A stretch of 64,000 nt of DNA from Ciona savignyi (GCA_000149265.1 CH003412.1:5830100-5894099), one strand, 5' to 3'. Shown: positions 43,301 to 55,576, counted from the first letter of the stretch. Notes: a model not told the origin generated them from the letters alone. Made by a program: numbers and translations.

Positions 43301-46070
43301 TAAAATTGTGAGATGTTTTTATTGGTTTTGGTTCATTATACAGTTTTTCAATTCACCTTGATGAGTTACTTAACAAAAATGATAAAACAAGTCACTACCT
43401 GCGTGTTTTGAAAAAGCAACTGTTAACTAGAGACTTACCAGGGATGGCAACATCCATCAGCACAACAACCTTGTCCGACCGGTTAGAATGGTGGTTTAGT
43501 GCAACGCCTTTCAACCGAAAGGTTGCAAGTTCGAAATTGGGCTAACTAATCGATTGTGTCCTTGGGGAAGGCAATTAACGGACATTGCCTGAACCAAGCG
43601 GAATAATGGGTTCTACCTAATTGAAGAAACTTGTGAATCATACACAACATACCGCAATAGCTCCGGTAACTCGACGGTGGGCGCGAGGTGATCTGACAAT
43701 TTTGCCTGTGTGTTAAAACTTTTGGTTTTCTAATTCACTGGGATAAACAAATACCCTATTGTATAACCTCGCTTTATTACAATAACCTCAAGGTTTTTTG
43801 TTTCCCAGATCCCAATGAAGATCAATTTGAAAAGAAAATGAAAGAGAAAAAGGAGAGAATCGCCAAGAATGATCTGCAAAGATTGCGCAATATCGCTCGA
43901 AGAACTGGGAAGAAGGTTCCTGGCGTTGGACAAACTGCTGTTGCACAGGAGAACAAATCTAAAACTGAGGTATATATTTCTGTTTAAACTTTATTTCATC
44001 TGTCAGTGTGTTGCAATGATGTCGTTAAACATTTTTTGATTGTATTTAAAATGAACGATGTATACAGCTTAGATATTTGAAATTAACATTTTAAGCTGGT
44101 AGAATATGTTTATTAAGGATAGGATAGCATATTCATGTTTATCCCTGTAAATGAAAAAACCAAGGGGTTATTACACGGGCAATCGTCAGATTACCTTGCA
44201 CCCACCGTCGGGTTACCGGCGCTAATGCAGTGTGTTGTGTATGGATCACACATTCCTTTAATTTAGTAGAACCTATTAATTTGCTGGGTTCAGACAATAT
44301 TGTTAAGTGCCTTGCCCAGGGACCCAACCGACTAGCTAGCGACCAGTTTCGAACCTGTACCCCTTCGGCCGAAAGGAACCAAGCTAATCAGTCGAACTAA
44401 AAGAATGTGCTTATTGCAGTACACAGTTTGTCATGAAGTTAAAACATTTTTTTTAAATTTACAGCTTGAATCAGCCTTCCATGTTGCAAAGCAAGCAACT
44501 GCGTCTCTCGGGAGATTTCAAGAAACTTTAGTAAGTTGTTGTTACATCCTTTGAGTACCCCTATAATATTAAAGTAATATAGCGCCACCACGTAATGGGG
44601 ATTTCTCACCTAAGACCAAAACGTGCTGAAGAAACACAAGGTCAATGATTCGTTACCACTACGAATGCGACTACGATTACAACTACGATTATAACTACGA
44701 CTACGACTACATTTACGATTACGAAACGATTACGCTTTTTACTTATTTCGTTTCATCTATATGTTGTGTTAATAAATTCGAAGAACACAACAGTCGTCTT
44801 TCGTTGTTTATTTCTAAGTAATGTTGTCAATTTGTTGTTTTAGAGAGAAGAAAAAAATGTTAAAAAACGCGGTCAAAAGAGAAAGGTAAGTTTTTGGATT
44901 ATATTTACGTGGGACAATCTGTTGTTCTAAGTCATCTGCTTTTGCATTAACATTGGTTATTTATATTTCTTTATTTCTAAACATTTGTTCTGTACGATAT
45001 CATGTAGTTTGAGGCAGTGACTCAAAAATCGAACACTGAAAAGGAACGTCAACTTAACATTCTCAACCAAATGTACAAGAAGTCGCCGCAACTAAACATT
45101 ACAAAGGTAAAATGATGACATGGGAGTGTAAATATACTTCATTATTTAAGAATATTATTTCATATAGGCGGTCAACAAAGAAGTACAGGACGGAGAAGTA
45201 AGGTTAGTGGCGAAGTGACTTCGTTGAAAATTTGGGCATCCTTATAACTTAGACATAGTTTGAGGTTATTTCTTGTTTCGACGATGAAAACATAAACAGG
45301 ACCTTTGATAAAAAATTTGAAAACGGGAAAAAACGACAGTCGTTAGAACACAGAACACGTCTAAAAACCAATAAATTATCAAATGTCGGTATATTTGGAC
45401 GTGGCCGCTAAATCCACATGAAAAAATAAATAAAAGTGGATATTATCAACATGTTGCAAGACTTATTGTCACACAGCTAAGCTATGTCGCAACTATATTT
45501 GTGCGTTGCTTGACACTGCAGTGCTTTCTAGTTTTAACCAGTAAAGTACCGTATATCTAACTTTTAAGTTTTTTATCAACGGTGACCAACTATAGTGTGT
45601 GGCGACTTGATCACTTGTCTTTTTTGGACCTGATTGAAATGGTGTGCCCACCCCTGGTTTAACTGACCTCCTTCTAGTAGAATAAACAAGAGCGCTTGAA
45701 TAATCATACTATCTAAAATGGATATACTGTAAAATCCCTGTGAGCGCCACGGCGATCTATATTTCAAACCTTCCCCCATAGAGGATTTCTTTTTTTAACT
45801 CTTCCCTTTACGGTGGCGCTCTCTTTTTAACCCTTACTCTTTAGCGGCGGTCTGTTGGAAGTGGAGTTCAAAAAGACGTTTTACTGTAATTCTACTTACT
45901 TTTTTTTATTCACAAAAAAAGAAAAAAATTAGCCGCAGACTCTTCGTTGTTTTACCACATTATCTCGATTTTTTCATACTTTCAGAAAACCTAAAGCTGG
46001 CAAGAGAAAGCCTGCAAAATCAACCAAAGCTGTGAAAGGCGGAAAACGACCAAAACGAGGAAAGCGATGA
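40364..46070 (+). CDS. RRS1: RRS1, ribosome biogenesis regulatory protein
   Basis: Rrs1 acts in the nucleolus with Rpf2 to load the 5S RNP into pre-60S particles. Thirteen exons: 40364-40518, 41279-41351, 41822-41860, 41938-41976, 42060-42110, 42196-42246, 42865-42943, 43809-43969, 44465-44530, 44844-44885, 45008-45106, 45168-45202, 45986-46070. All GT-AG and in phase; 324 aa (human 365). Diagnostic blocks: AEDLLQKIQKEQEDKLQSIQ, GNLLACD, TKWEEYAKLK|GIRKLKKGRM, SWKPRWGYKRANDDTKEWVL, DPNEDQFEKKMKEKKERIAK, AKQATASLGRFQE, and a basic tail ending KRPKRGKR. Six exons are 51 bp or shorter. A TTGTAAG|AAGTG site 20 bp before the ATG could accept a trans-spliced leader, which is speculative. Confidence 0.95.
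40555..40785. mobile_element. MITE, best copy of the GGGAAACTGC family
   Basis: AACACTAAAAGGAGGGAACG and CCCTCCTTTTAGTTTTCCCC form the outer inverted ends; GGGAAACTGCTAACTAAAAC mirrors TTTTAATGTGCAGTTTCCC inside. Interior is CTAACCC-like. RRS1 intron 1. Confidence 0.78.
41400..41560. mobile_element. partial MITE, GGGAAACTGC family
   Basis: AACTGAAAAGGGGGATAAGT and GGAAGGAGGGAGAATGCATA resemble one end; the other end is lost. RRS1 intron 2. Confidence 0.45.
42403..42702 (-). mobile_element. tRNA-derived SINE, full length
   Basis: Close to the 17233-17534 copy over its full length, ending in the head at ACGGGCCGGACG. RRS1 intron 6. Confidence 0.93.
42951..43420 (+). repeat. direct duplication of ~150 bp in RRS1 intron 7
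   Basis: CACTTGTTTATATATATATA, GACTAACATAAAGTACTG and TTCACCTTGATGAGTTACTT recur in order at ~42951 and ~43236. Both copies continue to CTGTTAACTAGAG. Copy 1 is then followed by a dispersed repeat (43121-43232). Sequence between copies is otherwise nearly identical, so the duplication is recent. Confidence 0.9.
43121..43232 (+). repeat. dispersed repeat, second copy at 45635-45755
   Basis: GGTGTGCCCACCCCTGGTTT, CTAGTAGAATAAACAAGAGC and ATGGATATACTGTAAAATCC occur in both copies with ~5% difference. Class unknown. Confidence 0.85.
43471..43762 (+). mobile_element. tRNA-derived SINE, full length
   Basis: Head GTCCGACCGGTTAGAATGG, GGTTGCAAGTTCGAAATTGG B-box region, and tail ACTGGGATAAACAAATACCC. 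RRS1 intron 7, ending ~45 bp before exon 8. Confidence 0.9.
44117..44402 (-). mobile_element. tRNA-derived SINE, full length
   Basis: GGATAGGATAGCATATTCAT tail to a head ending near AATCAGTCGAAC. RRS1 intron 8. Confidence 0.9.
44655..44735 (+). repeat. (TACGAT/TACGAC)n hexanucleotide microsatellite
   Basis: About a dozen imperfect TACGAC, TACGAT and TACAAC hexamers in RRS1 intron 9. Confidence 0.85.
45635..45755 (+). repeat. dispersed repeat, partner of 43121-43232
   Basis: Carries the same GGTGTGCCCACCCCTGGTTT to GCGCCACGG segment. RRS1 intron 12. Confidence 0.85.
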
Positions 46071-46603
46071 TCGTGAAATTAAATAGTGGTCACCGTTGAT
46101 TATCTGCATCGTGATTTTGTTTCCCATTGTGTTAAGATCTTTATACTCAATGCAGACAAGCGAAACGATAATGCTATTTAAGACGACCCGTTTGTTGAGT
46201 GTAAGCAACAATAAACCACAGATACTTGAATTTGTATTTTATTTCATGTATTCATGCGGCAAATACAGTTATCATACGCAGTCTAACGGACATCTTCTGA
46301 CTATATTCTGCAAAGCAGCTTTCAGTTTTATTAATTTAGCATCACAATTTTTCTTCTACTCGGCATAATTCTTTTTTTATCTCCTCGTTGGCATGTCGTC
46401 AAACTTCGAACGCGTTACCTACTTGCGTCTTATTTTTATCAGGATGCAGGGTCCACTAGATTATACCATTCTCCATCTAACTTGTTACCCGCTTCTTTAT
46501 AACACTCTGTAACCATCTTATTCTTTTTTCATTTTTAATCTTCCTGATAACCTCTTGCACACCAGCTTTGCTTAATGCGGACTTGCTGTCTTGGCGTTTA
46601 TTT

Positions 46604-46726
46604 AAGGGGTCGGCAACTTTTTGCACCAAAAGAGCCGGCAACTTTTTGCACCAAAAAAGCCATAAGCAATAAAAATATTAAGAGCCGCACCAGAAGGGTC
46701 GAAAAGCCGCAGGAAGCCGACCCCTG
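46604..46726. mobile_element. short hAT-type MITE
   Basis: AAGGGGTCGGCAACTTTTTG mirrors AGCCGCAGGAAGCCGACCCC. It is related to the element at 6617-6870; the left terminal CAG is eroded. A GGCAACTTTTTGCACCAAAA segment is duplicated inside. Confidence 0.7.
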
Positions 46727-46812
46727 GTTTAGTTTTTTAGAAGAACAACATGGAATGAGTGATGTTGAATTTAATGATACTGGATATACTTGTGGTGGGA
46801 ATTGTGCAGAAC

Positions 46813-46922
46813 ATGGGATAGGATATTCCATGGCAACACATGGGCAATCGTCAGATCACCTCGCGCCCAACCTTTCGGTTGAAAGGCGTCGCTCTAAACC
46901 ACCAGACCAACCGGTAGGACTT
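46813..46922 (-). mobile_element. tRNA-derived SINE, large internal deletion
   Basis: The tail and GGGCAATCGTCAGATCACC join directly to the head (AACCTTTCGGTTGAAAGGCG). Confidence 0.82.
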
Positions 46923-46989
46923 ATGCATGGGTAACTTATTAAGCGCTTCCTACACAAGCAATAATAGTTATAAAAGACGCAATACGTTA

Positions 46990-47140
46990 CTTTAATTTGG
47001 TAAAACCCAATAATCCGCTGGGATTGGGCAAAGGACACAACCGAATATAAAGCGATCAGTTTCTGAACTTGAATCTTTCGGTTAAAAGACGTCGCACTAA
47101 AGTAGGCTACTAAACCACCATACTAACCTGTCGGACTAAT
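46990..47140 (-). mobile_element. tRNA-derived SINE, head half
   Basis: AATTTGGTAAAACCCAATAA through a head ending ACTAACCTGTCGGACTA; the tail half is missing. Confidence 0.75.
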
Positions 47141-49560
47141 AGAACATGTTAAGCCTTAATTCCTCAAATAACATAAAGCTGAAACCTCGGGCGCACTCGG
47201 TAGGCCAATCAAAACCGGATATGGTTTTTCCTGTGTTTGTGCTAATGGGAATTCGTGAGCTATTCCGCAGTGTGCAATACAAGTTTCGGGTGCGTTTTGT
47301 TACCATGACTTTATTAGTCTTTATCAGCACGTTGAAAAGCGCCCAGTTAAGAAGTGATTGCCTGTCAGACACAAAATGTAATGTGTTAACCGTGTGTGTG
47401 GTGTAATTCCCCATGATTAATAGCAGTGGAAACAGCAAAGCAATTTCCGGTTTGCTTGTAACGCTTAACTGTTTAAATAAATTATGAAAGTGTATAAAAT
47501 ATCAAACAGCTTAAATACAAATGGATTTACTTTTAATGTTGACATCCTTCATTCAATTAGACTAGAATTTTTATATAGATTTCAAAATGCAGGCGTAGAT
47601 AGAAGTGGAAGGGCAAAGTTATACTGAGAACTAAAATGAGATTAATTTGTCACATCAATATTACGCATTAAAGCAAATATGAATACAAAGTAGAAATAGC
47701 TAAGCTCCGCACTGGCACTAAAATTAATATAGCGCAATTACTCATTTGTGATGTCACAGTAAGCATAGTGATGCAAAACGAGTTTTATAAAGGCGCTGCA
47801 GTTTCCTTGTGACGTCATTGTTAATTTTGTGATACTCCAATGGCAGAAATAACCGGTTCTTTGTAAATGTGTTAATAAATACGGAGAATCATTAAATCAA
47901 TAAATTCCAACATTACCTTGTCGGTATTGATTATTTTAATTTTATAATGTGGGGTTAAAGAAATGAAAATAAGCATAGACTTTTAGCCACGTATAAACTG
48001 ATCCTAAGTAACAGTTTTTTCAGTTCTTGCTTATAAGAAGAATGTTCATTCTGCTGTCTCATGGTACTAGACCAGCTACTGACTTGTAGAGACAATTGGT
48101 GGAAACTCATAAAAGTAAACAGCGACATTTGGTCATTGTGTTAATGTAACAGCTAACAGCACTCACATTAAAAGATCCTACTGCCTAACATTCCTGCAGT
48201 TGGGCAACCGTAAAACCACCCTATATTTGGTTGTATATAACTGTTATAATTAAAAAATCCGCTTATGGGGAATAAGTAGCATTGTGATTACGACAAAAGT
48301 GCTCGGGGGTGAATTTACTCTGATATTTAACTGCTGTTTTTAAGAGCGATTCAGTTTAAACCATATACAATAGAAATGAGGCCGCTAAACAGCACTTAAC
48401 TACGATCACGTGACGAGAGTTATTCTCCTGCTAGTGTTGTTGGAAGTTTAAAGAGTGGTTAGGCACCAGTGAATGCAGGTCATCCAGTATTAGCGGAAGG
48501 AGGCTATTTAAATTACAGGCTTTAGCACAGTGGCTTGGTTTTGTGCATGTTACTAGGGGTATTGTTTTAGTTCCATGGTTCCATTGTTTTGCTATGTGAG
48601 TTTTTGACACGACAATTTCTCATTACTGATCATGTGCTTATGACGTGATAGATCTGGGGAAATTTTCCGCCTGGTTGTCCGATGGCATTTTCCACTGTGA
48701 GATAACAACTGCTAACGCTCAAGGCGCTTAAGTTCGTTCAGTCAAGTGATAATTCAGTCTAAACTTAGTTGACTGTTGCAGCAGTAGTTTTGTATGGACC
48801 AGATTATTGTCTTTGCATACTTGTAAGATTGAGCTAAGCGCGACGCAATTCGCAGATTTTATTGGGTTTAAAAGCCACGCCCTATACGTGAACTTTTCTC
48901 GTAAGAATGTAAAATTAGATTATTGTGTTGTTGTACCTTTATACAAACAGTTAGTCAGTACAAATAGAATTATATTATGATTTAAGTATACACAAAGTGG
49001 GTAATGTTTATTTAGTCCTAGCCAGGCAAGACACACAATACACAAACAACTAACGTGACACAAACACATAAACGACGACCAACTATTACATTTTTTTCGT
49101 TTTTATTTTATTAAGTTTATGATTAAAGTAGATGTTAGTTAGTATATTGTTGGTATATTAATTATTTAATTCAATTTTAATTCCTTTAACTTCAAGTTAA
49201 AAAATGTAGCGTACATCCACACGGATAAAAATTTATAATAATAGACGCCCAAAAGTAATGACGCCTTTACAAAATCCAGAAACTTAACGAAAACTAACGA
49301 CTAGCAATATCGCCCACCTCGTACGAACAATAAGTCACTGTTTGATAAATCATCAAAAGAATAATGGTTTCAATAAAACAATTACCAGCAACGTAGATGA
49401 CGACAAACACTAATTCATAGGTGGTAGTGTTGTTTTAGGTTTGGCTCTTTTGTGAATTGGTGTGTATAACTAATCTTTATCTACTAATGAATACTCATAG
49501 TCCTTTTTTGCTCTTTACAGCTAGTTTGTAAGTTTGATATCTAAGTTTAAGAAATCCAAG
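47141..49560. other. 2.4 kb intergenic region upstream of a BRI3-like gene
   Basis: Free of the repeats that crowd the rest of the window. Overlapping ORFs at 47136-47438 lie on both strands and are not credible. Perfect CRE (TGACGTCA, 47810-47817) and TCACGTGA (48406-48413) palindromes occur. A TTTGCTCTTTACAG acceptor-like site at ~49506-49519, 41 bp before the next ATG, may mark a 5' UTR intron or leader trans-splice site. A regulatory role is only inferred. Confidence 0.45.
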
Positions 49561-52160
49561 ATGGCCTACAACCAGCAAGCACCGCCGCCATATTCCGGAG
49601 GTAATTTTGAGTTATATTCGATATATTTTTACTCTTAACTAATCCAGGCGTTACAGTAGTAATCAACTTGAGAATGATAAGGAATTTCACGAATGTTTGG
49701 AAGACTGCCACTGTTTTATTTCATATTGAATTGCCCAAGGGAATTGGTTTACTCGAAACATTTAATTCACCGTGTAGCACACAGCAATATAAACTACACA
49801 TCCCGACCGTTTTTTCGTTTTATTATTGTGTTTAAACTAATTAGTGTAATTTGCATGCAATTACCATAAGTATATAGGCTAATGCAGTATATTATGTAGT
49901 TGCTAGAGTAGTAGTGTACAGTTGAAATGTGGACAGTGAGGTAAGTCTTATTAATAATAAATAGTCATCGTCAAACTGCATACAAAACCGGTTTTACGCG
50001 TTTCCGGTATTGATGAGCAGACTTTTGTGATATATTTTGTGCTTTAATCAATGACGTCAGCTGGAATAACACCTTGTTAACTAAACAATGGTATAAGATT
50101 ACGACATAGTGATCCTACGCTTGACTTATTGCTTACGAACTAAATAAATATTCAGAAATTGTATTTTAACCGAGTCATTAAAAATTTTATTTTCCGAACG
50201 AACTGCCTTCTGCGTGCCTCGCGCACTCACAAACACACACACGTACACGCAGCATGAATCATATATTATATATACCATGTACGTAAATGAGTACTGCCTC
50301 TTCTGGTGGAGTAAACACTTTCCGAAACAACAACGGTATCTTAACGGGGAAATATCTGGAATGACGTCAAAAACGGCTGGTGTTACGGTTAAATTCTCTG
50401 TGGTGAAACGGGTAGGGGTTAATTAGTAAAAAGGCCAGGATACTTACGTTTACTAGACGAAAGTAAGCATAAGCTATTCTGACGATTGCAAGTGACCTAA
50501 CACACACTGCGATTTCCCACCCCGCAATTAAGATTCTAATAGATTGCACATCAGTAACAATGACATATTGTAACACATTTTCATTGACATCTTCATCTAT
50601 TAAGATTTAAAACTTTTTTTAGGGGAACAGGAAAAAGCTCCAATGCAAAACTACGGGCCGCCACAGCCCCAACCTCAAATGGGGTATGCTCCCCCACAAG
50701 GCCAGGCAGGGTATGCCCCGCCGCCCCAAGGCCAGATGGGTTATGCACAACAGCCCCAGGGCCAGATGGGATATGCACCTCCACCGCAGGGCCAAGTGGG
50801 GTATGCCCCTCCGCCAGGAACTACCACGGTCGTCCATCAGGCTCCGGTGGTCATGGTTGCAGGGGGTTGCCCCAACTGCAGGTATGTTGTTTAGTTATGT
50901 TAGTTCAGTTTGTTGTGTTAGTTCATCCTTTAAAAAACAATAACTGAAAGAATATGCACTTAAAATGCAGCGAAAAGCGGAGCTTGAAATAAAACAACAG
51001 TCGTTATAATACACCATAAAACTACATTAAAGAAGCTAATAAAACATACGGACGCGACCGTAAAACACAAAAATGATACGTGGATGCGAGTAGTGAATCC
51101 ATTACTCCACTAGGTTCACGGGTGTTCGCTAATTGCCTCTAATTGCTTAAAGACACCACCAACTAGACATCGACTGATTACTAAAGGCCTAACCGATCGG
51201 AAAATAAATATATAACTACTAGAAATATGTAGGATCCATTCATCTACCCATTCTGTGAACCCATAAATGGCAATCATGCTGGAGAAAAATTATTTGACTA
51301 TCCGATTAAAATAATTTAGCCAAACTGTGTTTTGACCAACCCCCCTAGAAATATCTTATTGGTAAACATGGATACATGCTCGCGGACAAACATTTTTTAC
51401 TTAACAGCTGGCGCACTAGCATAAAAGCTTTGTTCCATTGAAATCACGACGTCATTCGTTTACATTTGGGAGCATATTATAAATTTTCCTATGAGTCATA
51501 CGATTTATTTGCCTCGTGAAAAATTTGTGAGTTTTTTGGAAGTGAACGGTTGTCATATTTCCCACACTTTTTGTACTTGTGCCGTGTGTTTTAATATTAT
51601 TTTAAATAAGAAGTAAAGTTCACGAGTTAAAGTAGCCTACTTAGTTAAATATTTCAAAACCCGCAAATTTTAGCAATAACTTAACGTAAAGGTGGAACAC
51701 ATATTCAAGGTGAAAGAACGTTTTGATATTGCTAAATAATAGCGGGTTTTGTAACGAGAAATGTTAAGCAAGGTCTGGTTATGTACGTAGCCCCCGGGAA
51801 AACACGTAACCTGCTTGGTATAATGAAGCAAACAAAGCGTTGCGTGCAAGCATGTGTGTGGGTGAGCCACACAAGTTTCGATCTATCATTTCTCACTCAC
51901 GTTGCATACCTACCCGCTCTTTGCCAGCTATCTGCTCGTGTTCGGCTGTCTGCGCTGTTAAAATCGAAAGTTAAAACGTGGATTACGTGTTTTGGAATGA
52001 TTTATACATGACGTGTCTTTTACTCAACAGGGTTGGAGTTATGGTCGACGACTACACATGCTGTGGAATCTTTCTCGCCATTTTCTTCTTTCCGATTGGA
52101 ATCTTATGTTGCCTTGCAATGAAAGAACGCAGATGTTCGAATTGTGGACGATCATTCTAA
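49561..52160 (+). CDS. BRI3-like membrane protein A, Gly/Tyr/Pro-rich
   Basis: BRI3-family proteins are small lysosomal/endosomal membrane proteins. Three exons: 49561-49600, 50623-50881, 52031-52160, in phase, 142 aa. The N-terminus [14 protein letters not shown] has a PPPY motif, a typical WW-domain ligand for NEDD4-type ligases. Exon 2 carries five ~11-residue repeats ([10 protein letters not shown] type). The conserved C-terminus begins GGCPNCR and has a membrane segment ([20 protein letters not shown]) followed by [12 protein letters not shown], a second CxxC. The pattern GGCPxCR, hydrophobic FPxGxxCC and RRCxNCG is that of BRI3. It is a tandem relative of 59252-60991, same strand, with the last intron at the same codon (R after CxxC). 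Confidence 0.9.
50682..50815 (+). repeat. in-frame 33 bp coding repeats in BRI3-like A
   Basis: Five units encode GYAPP(P)QGQ(M/A/V) variants. One unit has AQQP instead of APPP. The antisense strand is also open here, an artefact of the composition. Confidence 0.9.
51062..51200 (-). mobile_element. tRNA-derived SINE, head half, diverged
   Basis: GAATCCATTACTCCACTAGG, ACACCACCAACTAGACATCG and CTAACCGATCGG follow the family order. Intron 2 of BRI3-like A. Confidence 0.5.
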
Positions 52161-52477
52161 ATTCATACGCTTAAAAAAATCCTTTTTTTAATTCGTCATT
52201 ATGTTTTTTGATGCATGGTCCCCTTTTCATTAAACGTCTGATTCACATTGTTACTTTCTCTTACTGAAACTAGTATCACAATTTTTCAATTTCTGTGCGT
52301 CTGTATACTTAATTTGAACCCATTGTTTTCATTCTATTCCGCAAGTTATATCAGCGAATAAGTGTATAGTTGTGAATGATGCAACATTGCCTTTATAACC
52401 AATCAACAGATACGTATGTAGCATTAATACTTTTATTGAGTAGATTTGCTACATTGTAAATATATAACGAGAAAAAC

Positions 52478-52605
52478 ATTGCTCGATCGGTTAACATGTT
52501 CCTGACGCGTCATACCAACAACCAAAAGGTTGTAGGATCAATACCAGCCACTAGCTGGTCGGTTGTATCACTAAGCGGGTGTTGCCGAACCCAGTAAAAC
52601 AACGT
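52478..52605 (+). mobile_element. tRNA-derived SINE, head half, diverged
   Basis: CTCGATCGGTTAACATGTTC, CACTAGCTGGTCGGTTGTAT and GCCGAACCCAGTAAAAC; no tail. Confidence 0.55.
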
Positions 52606-52864
52606 ATCGAAAAATGTAGCGATGTCTTTATTGTATTTAACACAATACGTTTACTGCGTTATTCAACATTGGTATCATGTCTTGAATCATTTGAAGGGGA
52701 TTTTGTGGATCGGAAGCAATGTTTTTTTATGACACTAAAATCCTATATTCCTTACACCAACATACCGCTGTATAAATACACTACCGACTATAATTTGCGT
52801 ATTCTATCAATTGTGTAATATTGTAGGTTGCAGTGTATATAAGAATCGTTGTGATAGCTTAATC

Positions 52865-53158
52865 CAGGGATGTCCAACCTGTGGCCCACCTTAGATTTTT
52901 GTGTGGCCCGCAAGTCATTTTCACTTCAAGTAGTATTTTAAACTTTGAATCTTAGCCTTATTAAAATGTATCAGTCAGCTTTTAGGGCGCAGTAATAGTA
53001 GGCTATAGTATGGGAGCAACAGGAATATATATAACTATAATCGCTTTTAATTATTTTTTTATGCACCCATTTTTCTTTAAAAATAATAGGTTCTGCGGGC
53101 CATTAAATTATTTCAAGTGACAATGCGGCCCACTACAATAAACGGTTGGACATCCCTG
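52865..53158. mobile_element. hAT-type MITE with perfect target duplication
   Basis: CAGGGATGTCCAACCTGTGG mirrors ACGGTTGGACATCCCTG, and both flanks read gcttaatc (52857-52864 and 53159-53166), an exact 8 bp duplication. Non-coding. It has jumped into the head of an old SINE. Confidence 0.93.
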
Positions 53159-54017
53159 GCTTAATCGATTAAGCGTCGCTGGTATGTAAGCAGTCGACAG
53201 GGTAAGGATCGAAACCAGCTTTTATCTATCTAGACCAGGGGTTCTTAAACTGGGGGGCGCGCCCCCCTTAGGGGGCGTGGAAGCTTCTCAAGGGGGGCGC
53301 AAGCAGGACAGTGACATATTGCAGGGTTCGAATTAACGATTTTGAAGCCAGAAAGATTATTCATTAAGCAAACAGTACCGTTATTAAGTAGTAATGATAA
53401 ACTACTATAAACTTGTGGTGAGTTAATGCGTGTAGGATAGGACGAATATCGACGAAACGAAGCCCTTTGAAACGAGTAATCTTACTTGTTAAAACACCAT
53501 ATAACCATAGAATACTAACTTACAGATATAAGGGTAACGCTTTGTTTGTTTTTTTATGACGTCAGAAAGTGGTCACGCATGAGCACTTGTTTACTGAATT
53601 GCGATAGCTCCTGCGGAATTGCTGGTTGTTTCAACTTTTTTAAACAAAAAAATACGTTTTGTAATCAAAAAATGCCATCCCAGTGTCCCGTTCCTGGATG
53701 TAAGTGGCCGCGGAAGTTTGGCAAGAAAAAATAAGTTAGGTGCCCAATAATATTCACAGTATATCGACCAAACTTGGCAAAATCTAGCCAGGCTAAAGCT
53801 AATCGAATTGTTTTGACTAACTTTTTGCTTTCAATGAGAGATGCAGAAGCTAGCGATGATATTAAAGATATGCTGAAAAAAGAATCTTAAGTATGTCGGT
53901 ACATTATATTATCAGTAACTATTTTTTGTCTAGGTAAATTTTTAGGTGTGATTTTCCTTCACATATATGCCTAAAACAGCCCAGCTTATAATGTAGTAGA
54001 AGCCTACAATGCAGTTC

Positions 54018-54170
54018 CTCTAAATACCCAGTATGGGCAGTGTGCAGGCAGCATGCCAAAGTTAGAGTTGGGGTCTGAGTTAGGGTAAGAGTTGGGGTCA
54101 GAGTTAGAATTAGGGTAAGAGTTTCAAGTGTGCCCATACACTGCCCACACTACCAACTGGGTATTTAGAG
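54018..54170. mobile_element. small MITE nested in the hAT-type element
   Basis: CCTCTAAATACCCAGTATGG mirrors CCAACTGGGTATTTAGAG; GGGCAGTGTG pairs with CACTGCCC inside. The CTCTAAATAC start links it to 16576-16816. The middle is AGAGTTAGGGT-like. Confidence 0.78.
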
Positions 54171-54296
54171 TCACCCCTACAATGTAGTAAAATGGTAAGT
54201 CATGTGCAGAAAGATGTTAGTGTTATAAATTTATTATACATGTTTATAAAAGGCTGGAATTTGTGAGACTCACTGTATATCTGAGGATATCATTGG

Positions 54297-54572
54297 TACG
54301 GTGACCAGTCAACTGAACCCCTTACAACTGAGCCCCTACAACTGAACCCCTTTTAACCGAACGCTTTTAACTGAAAAGGGAGTTCAGTTGTAAAGAGGTT
54401 CAATTGAAATGGGTTCAGTTGTATAGGGGTTCAGTTTAAAGGGGTTCAGTTAAAAGGAGTTTAGTTGTAAGGGGCTTAATTGTAGGGGTTCAGTTGTAAA
54501 GGGTTCAGTTGTAAGGGTTCAGTTGTAAGGGGTTCAGTTGTAAGGGGTTCAGTTGTCATGGAACCCATTGGT
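54297..54572. repeat. GGGGTTCAGTTGTAA array with inverted first units
   Basis: From ~54380 some dozen 13-16 bp units of GGGGTTCAGTTGTAA run one way, preceded by four units of the reverse complement (CAACTGAACCCC). The whole block can fold back. Unit length drifts. Confidence 0.85.
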
Positions 54573-55576
54573 ACCTACCGACTACCGGTATTATAATATA
54601 GATTTTAGAATTTCAAGTTGTCAGAGTATTTTTTAATTATTGTATATTAGACTATAGTGGTAAAGTTGAATATGCTGCATGATATTTTAATTGTTTAACG
54701 TAATCATAATTTGTTTTTTTAGACACATGGAAATTCTGTGAAAAAAAGTATCTTGGTTGCTGAGTTAAAGGGACTAAAGAAAGGCAATTTAATATAAGGT
54801 AGTGTAATACCTTAAGTTCTAATATTAAGAAACAACAGAAATATAAAGTTTTGACAGTTTATCATTTTTAAAATTTTATTATTTTTAAGCATTGTTAACA
54901 TTTCAGAATAGTATTAGGCTAGGATGCACGTGTCATTGAGATATCATTTTGTGGCTGGTCCATTTCTTCTTCTGAACTTAATATAGGCAGTCCGCAGATT
55001 GTTACCATTCATTCTGTTTTTAGTAAGTCTGTACAGTGTACAATTTATTAGTTTGTTGCAATTCTATAAACATGTTCTGTTAATAAAGGTTCAATCACTG
55101 CATATTACCAATGTAAGGGGAAATTGTATACAGACAGAATGCATGATGAGATCACCTAACTGCAATATAATAGGTATCCTGGACATAACTAATGGTGCGT
55201 TGGTGTATAACTGATTTTCGTTTTCCCACCCCCACTGATAAATAGGAGTGCCCTATCCTGATGTTATACCGCAAACAAGCTCGGCATATATATATATGTG
55301 TATAAACTATATTTTTGTTATTGTTTTTCAGAGATCACCTGGAAGTCGATCAGAAAATCCCAATAAGGAAAATTATAAAGAGGGTGAAGGTTGGAAACAC
55401 CACTTTCGGTACTAAAAATCCATGGACCACTGTATGTCATGAGCCAATCACAAAGAAAAAATGCTTGGAATAGTTTTTTATTATTTTTTTGCAATACACA
55501 TTTAACAAATATACTGTTTCGGTCTAAAAAAAATCTTGCAGCTCTATTTGAGAATATTTTTTCATGAATGTACGAA

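Noticed and set aside
47136..47438. Overlapping ORFs on both strands near 47.1-47.4 kb
   Set aside because: Neither has family motifs or splice context; the left end lies in SINE-derived sequence.
50593..50837. Minus-strand ORFs opposite BRI3-like A exon 2
   Set aside because: GC-rich repeat composition leaves both strands open; the plus strand has the spliced, conserved gene.
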